The notes below the pieces were generated by a model, which was not told the DNA's origin, ran no database searches, and saw nothing but the letters and a program-made list of their open reading frames with translations. From Lysobacter arseniciresistens ZS79 (GTDB lineage Bacteria > Pseudomonadota > Gammaproteobacteria > Xanthomonadales > Xanthomonadaceae), in assembly GCF_000768335.1 (NCBI RefSeq), contig NZ_AVPT01000026.1, forward strand, positions 1 through 36,347: a stretch of 36,347 nt of DNA, in the 5' to 3' direction. Of this stretch, positions 36,347-36,347 are shown piece after piece (position 1 is the stretch's first letter; the number at the start of each line of letters is the position of its first letter). A program made the position numbers and the translations under genes.

Positions 36347-36347
36347 G

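Overview
The window looks like chromosomal DNA from a high-GC gammaproteobacterium of the Lysobacteraceae/Xanthomonadaceae (Lysobacter or Luteimonas type). The reasons are the very GC-rich sequence (about 70% by eye, not computed), the long antisense pseudo-ORFs this produces, a large TonB-dependent receptor of xanthomonad type, a Pcm-like/TolC pair, a PPi-type phosphofructokinase beside a proton-pumping pyrophosphatase, and TAnnnT-type -10 boxes lying directly on start codons. I see no insertion sequence, integrase, phage gene, CRISPR array, tRNA or rRNA. The region reads as core genome. No gene-free stretch exceeds about 300 bp; the longest, 9130-9401, holds a TPP riboswitch.

Layout. 1-8136: envelope export block. 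tolC and a divergent Pcm-like methyltransferase read leftward, as does a tetR gene. A TetR-type operator region separates tetR from a rightward RND pump (adaptor plus permease) that has no outer-membrane channel of its own, so TolC is the likely partner. An uncharacterised lipoprotein follows. 8182-11279: homoserine kinase (thrB) diverges from thiC, which is preceded by a TPP riboswitch. 11344-17689: regulators and uptake: a membrane-anchored winged-helix/beta-propeller regulator, an AraC-type regulator with a repeat-rich leader, and a large TonB-dependent receptor whose putative promoter spacer is an exact-arm 17-bp inverted repeat. 17846-25120: a pyrophosphate-centred neighbourhood: ppa, a CmpX-like channel, hppA (K+-independent type), a small secreted four-cysteine protein, pfp and adk. 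These genes hydrolyse PPi, couple PPi to proton pumping, use PPi for glycolytic phosphorylation and balance adenylates.

25134-31263: mpl (peptidoglycan recycling), a stand-alone Lon N-terminal domain protein, a DedA-PAP2-LssY fusion with a degenerate phosphatase site, a small kinase-like protein, an HSDL2-type SDR and glyoxalase I. 31273-36347: a voltage-gated-type potassium channel with a C-terminal zinc ribbon, then argD facing hemL, thiE overlapping hemL, a rubredoxin diverging from thiE, and a DUF192 lipoprotein. The last bases carry a promoter-like -10 box for a gene beyond the window.

Nothing here is plainly a new defence or mobile system. The most interesting items are the PPi gene neighbourhood, the fusion protein that has lost key PAP2 residues, the TolC-linked Pcm-like protein lacking the usual substrate motif, the repeat-rich leaders before the AraC and TonB-receptor genes, and the apparently leaderless start signals.
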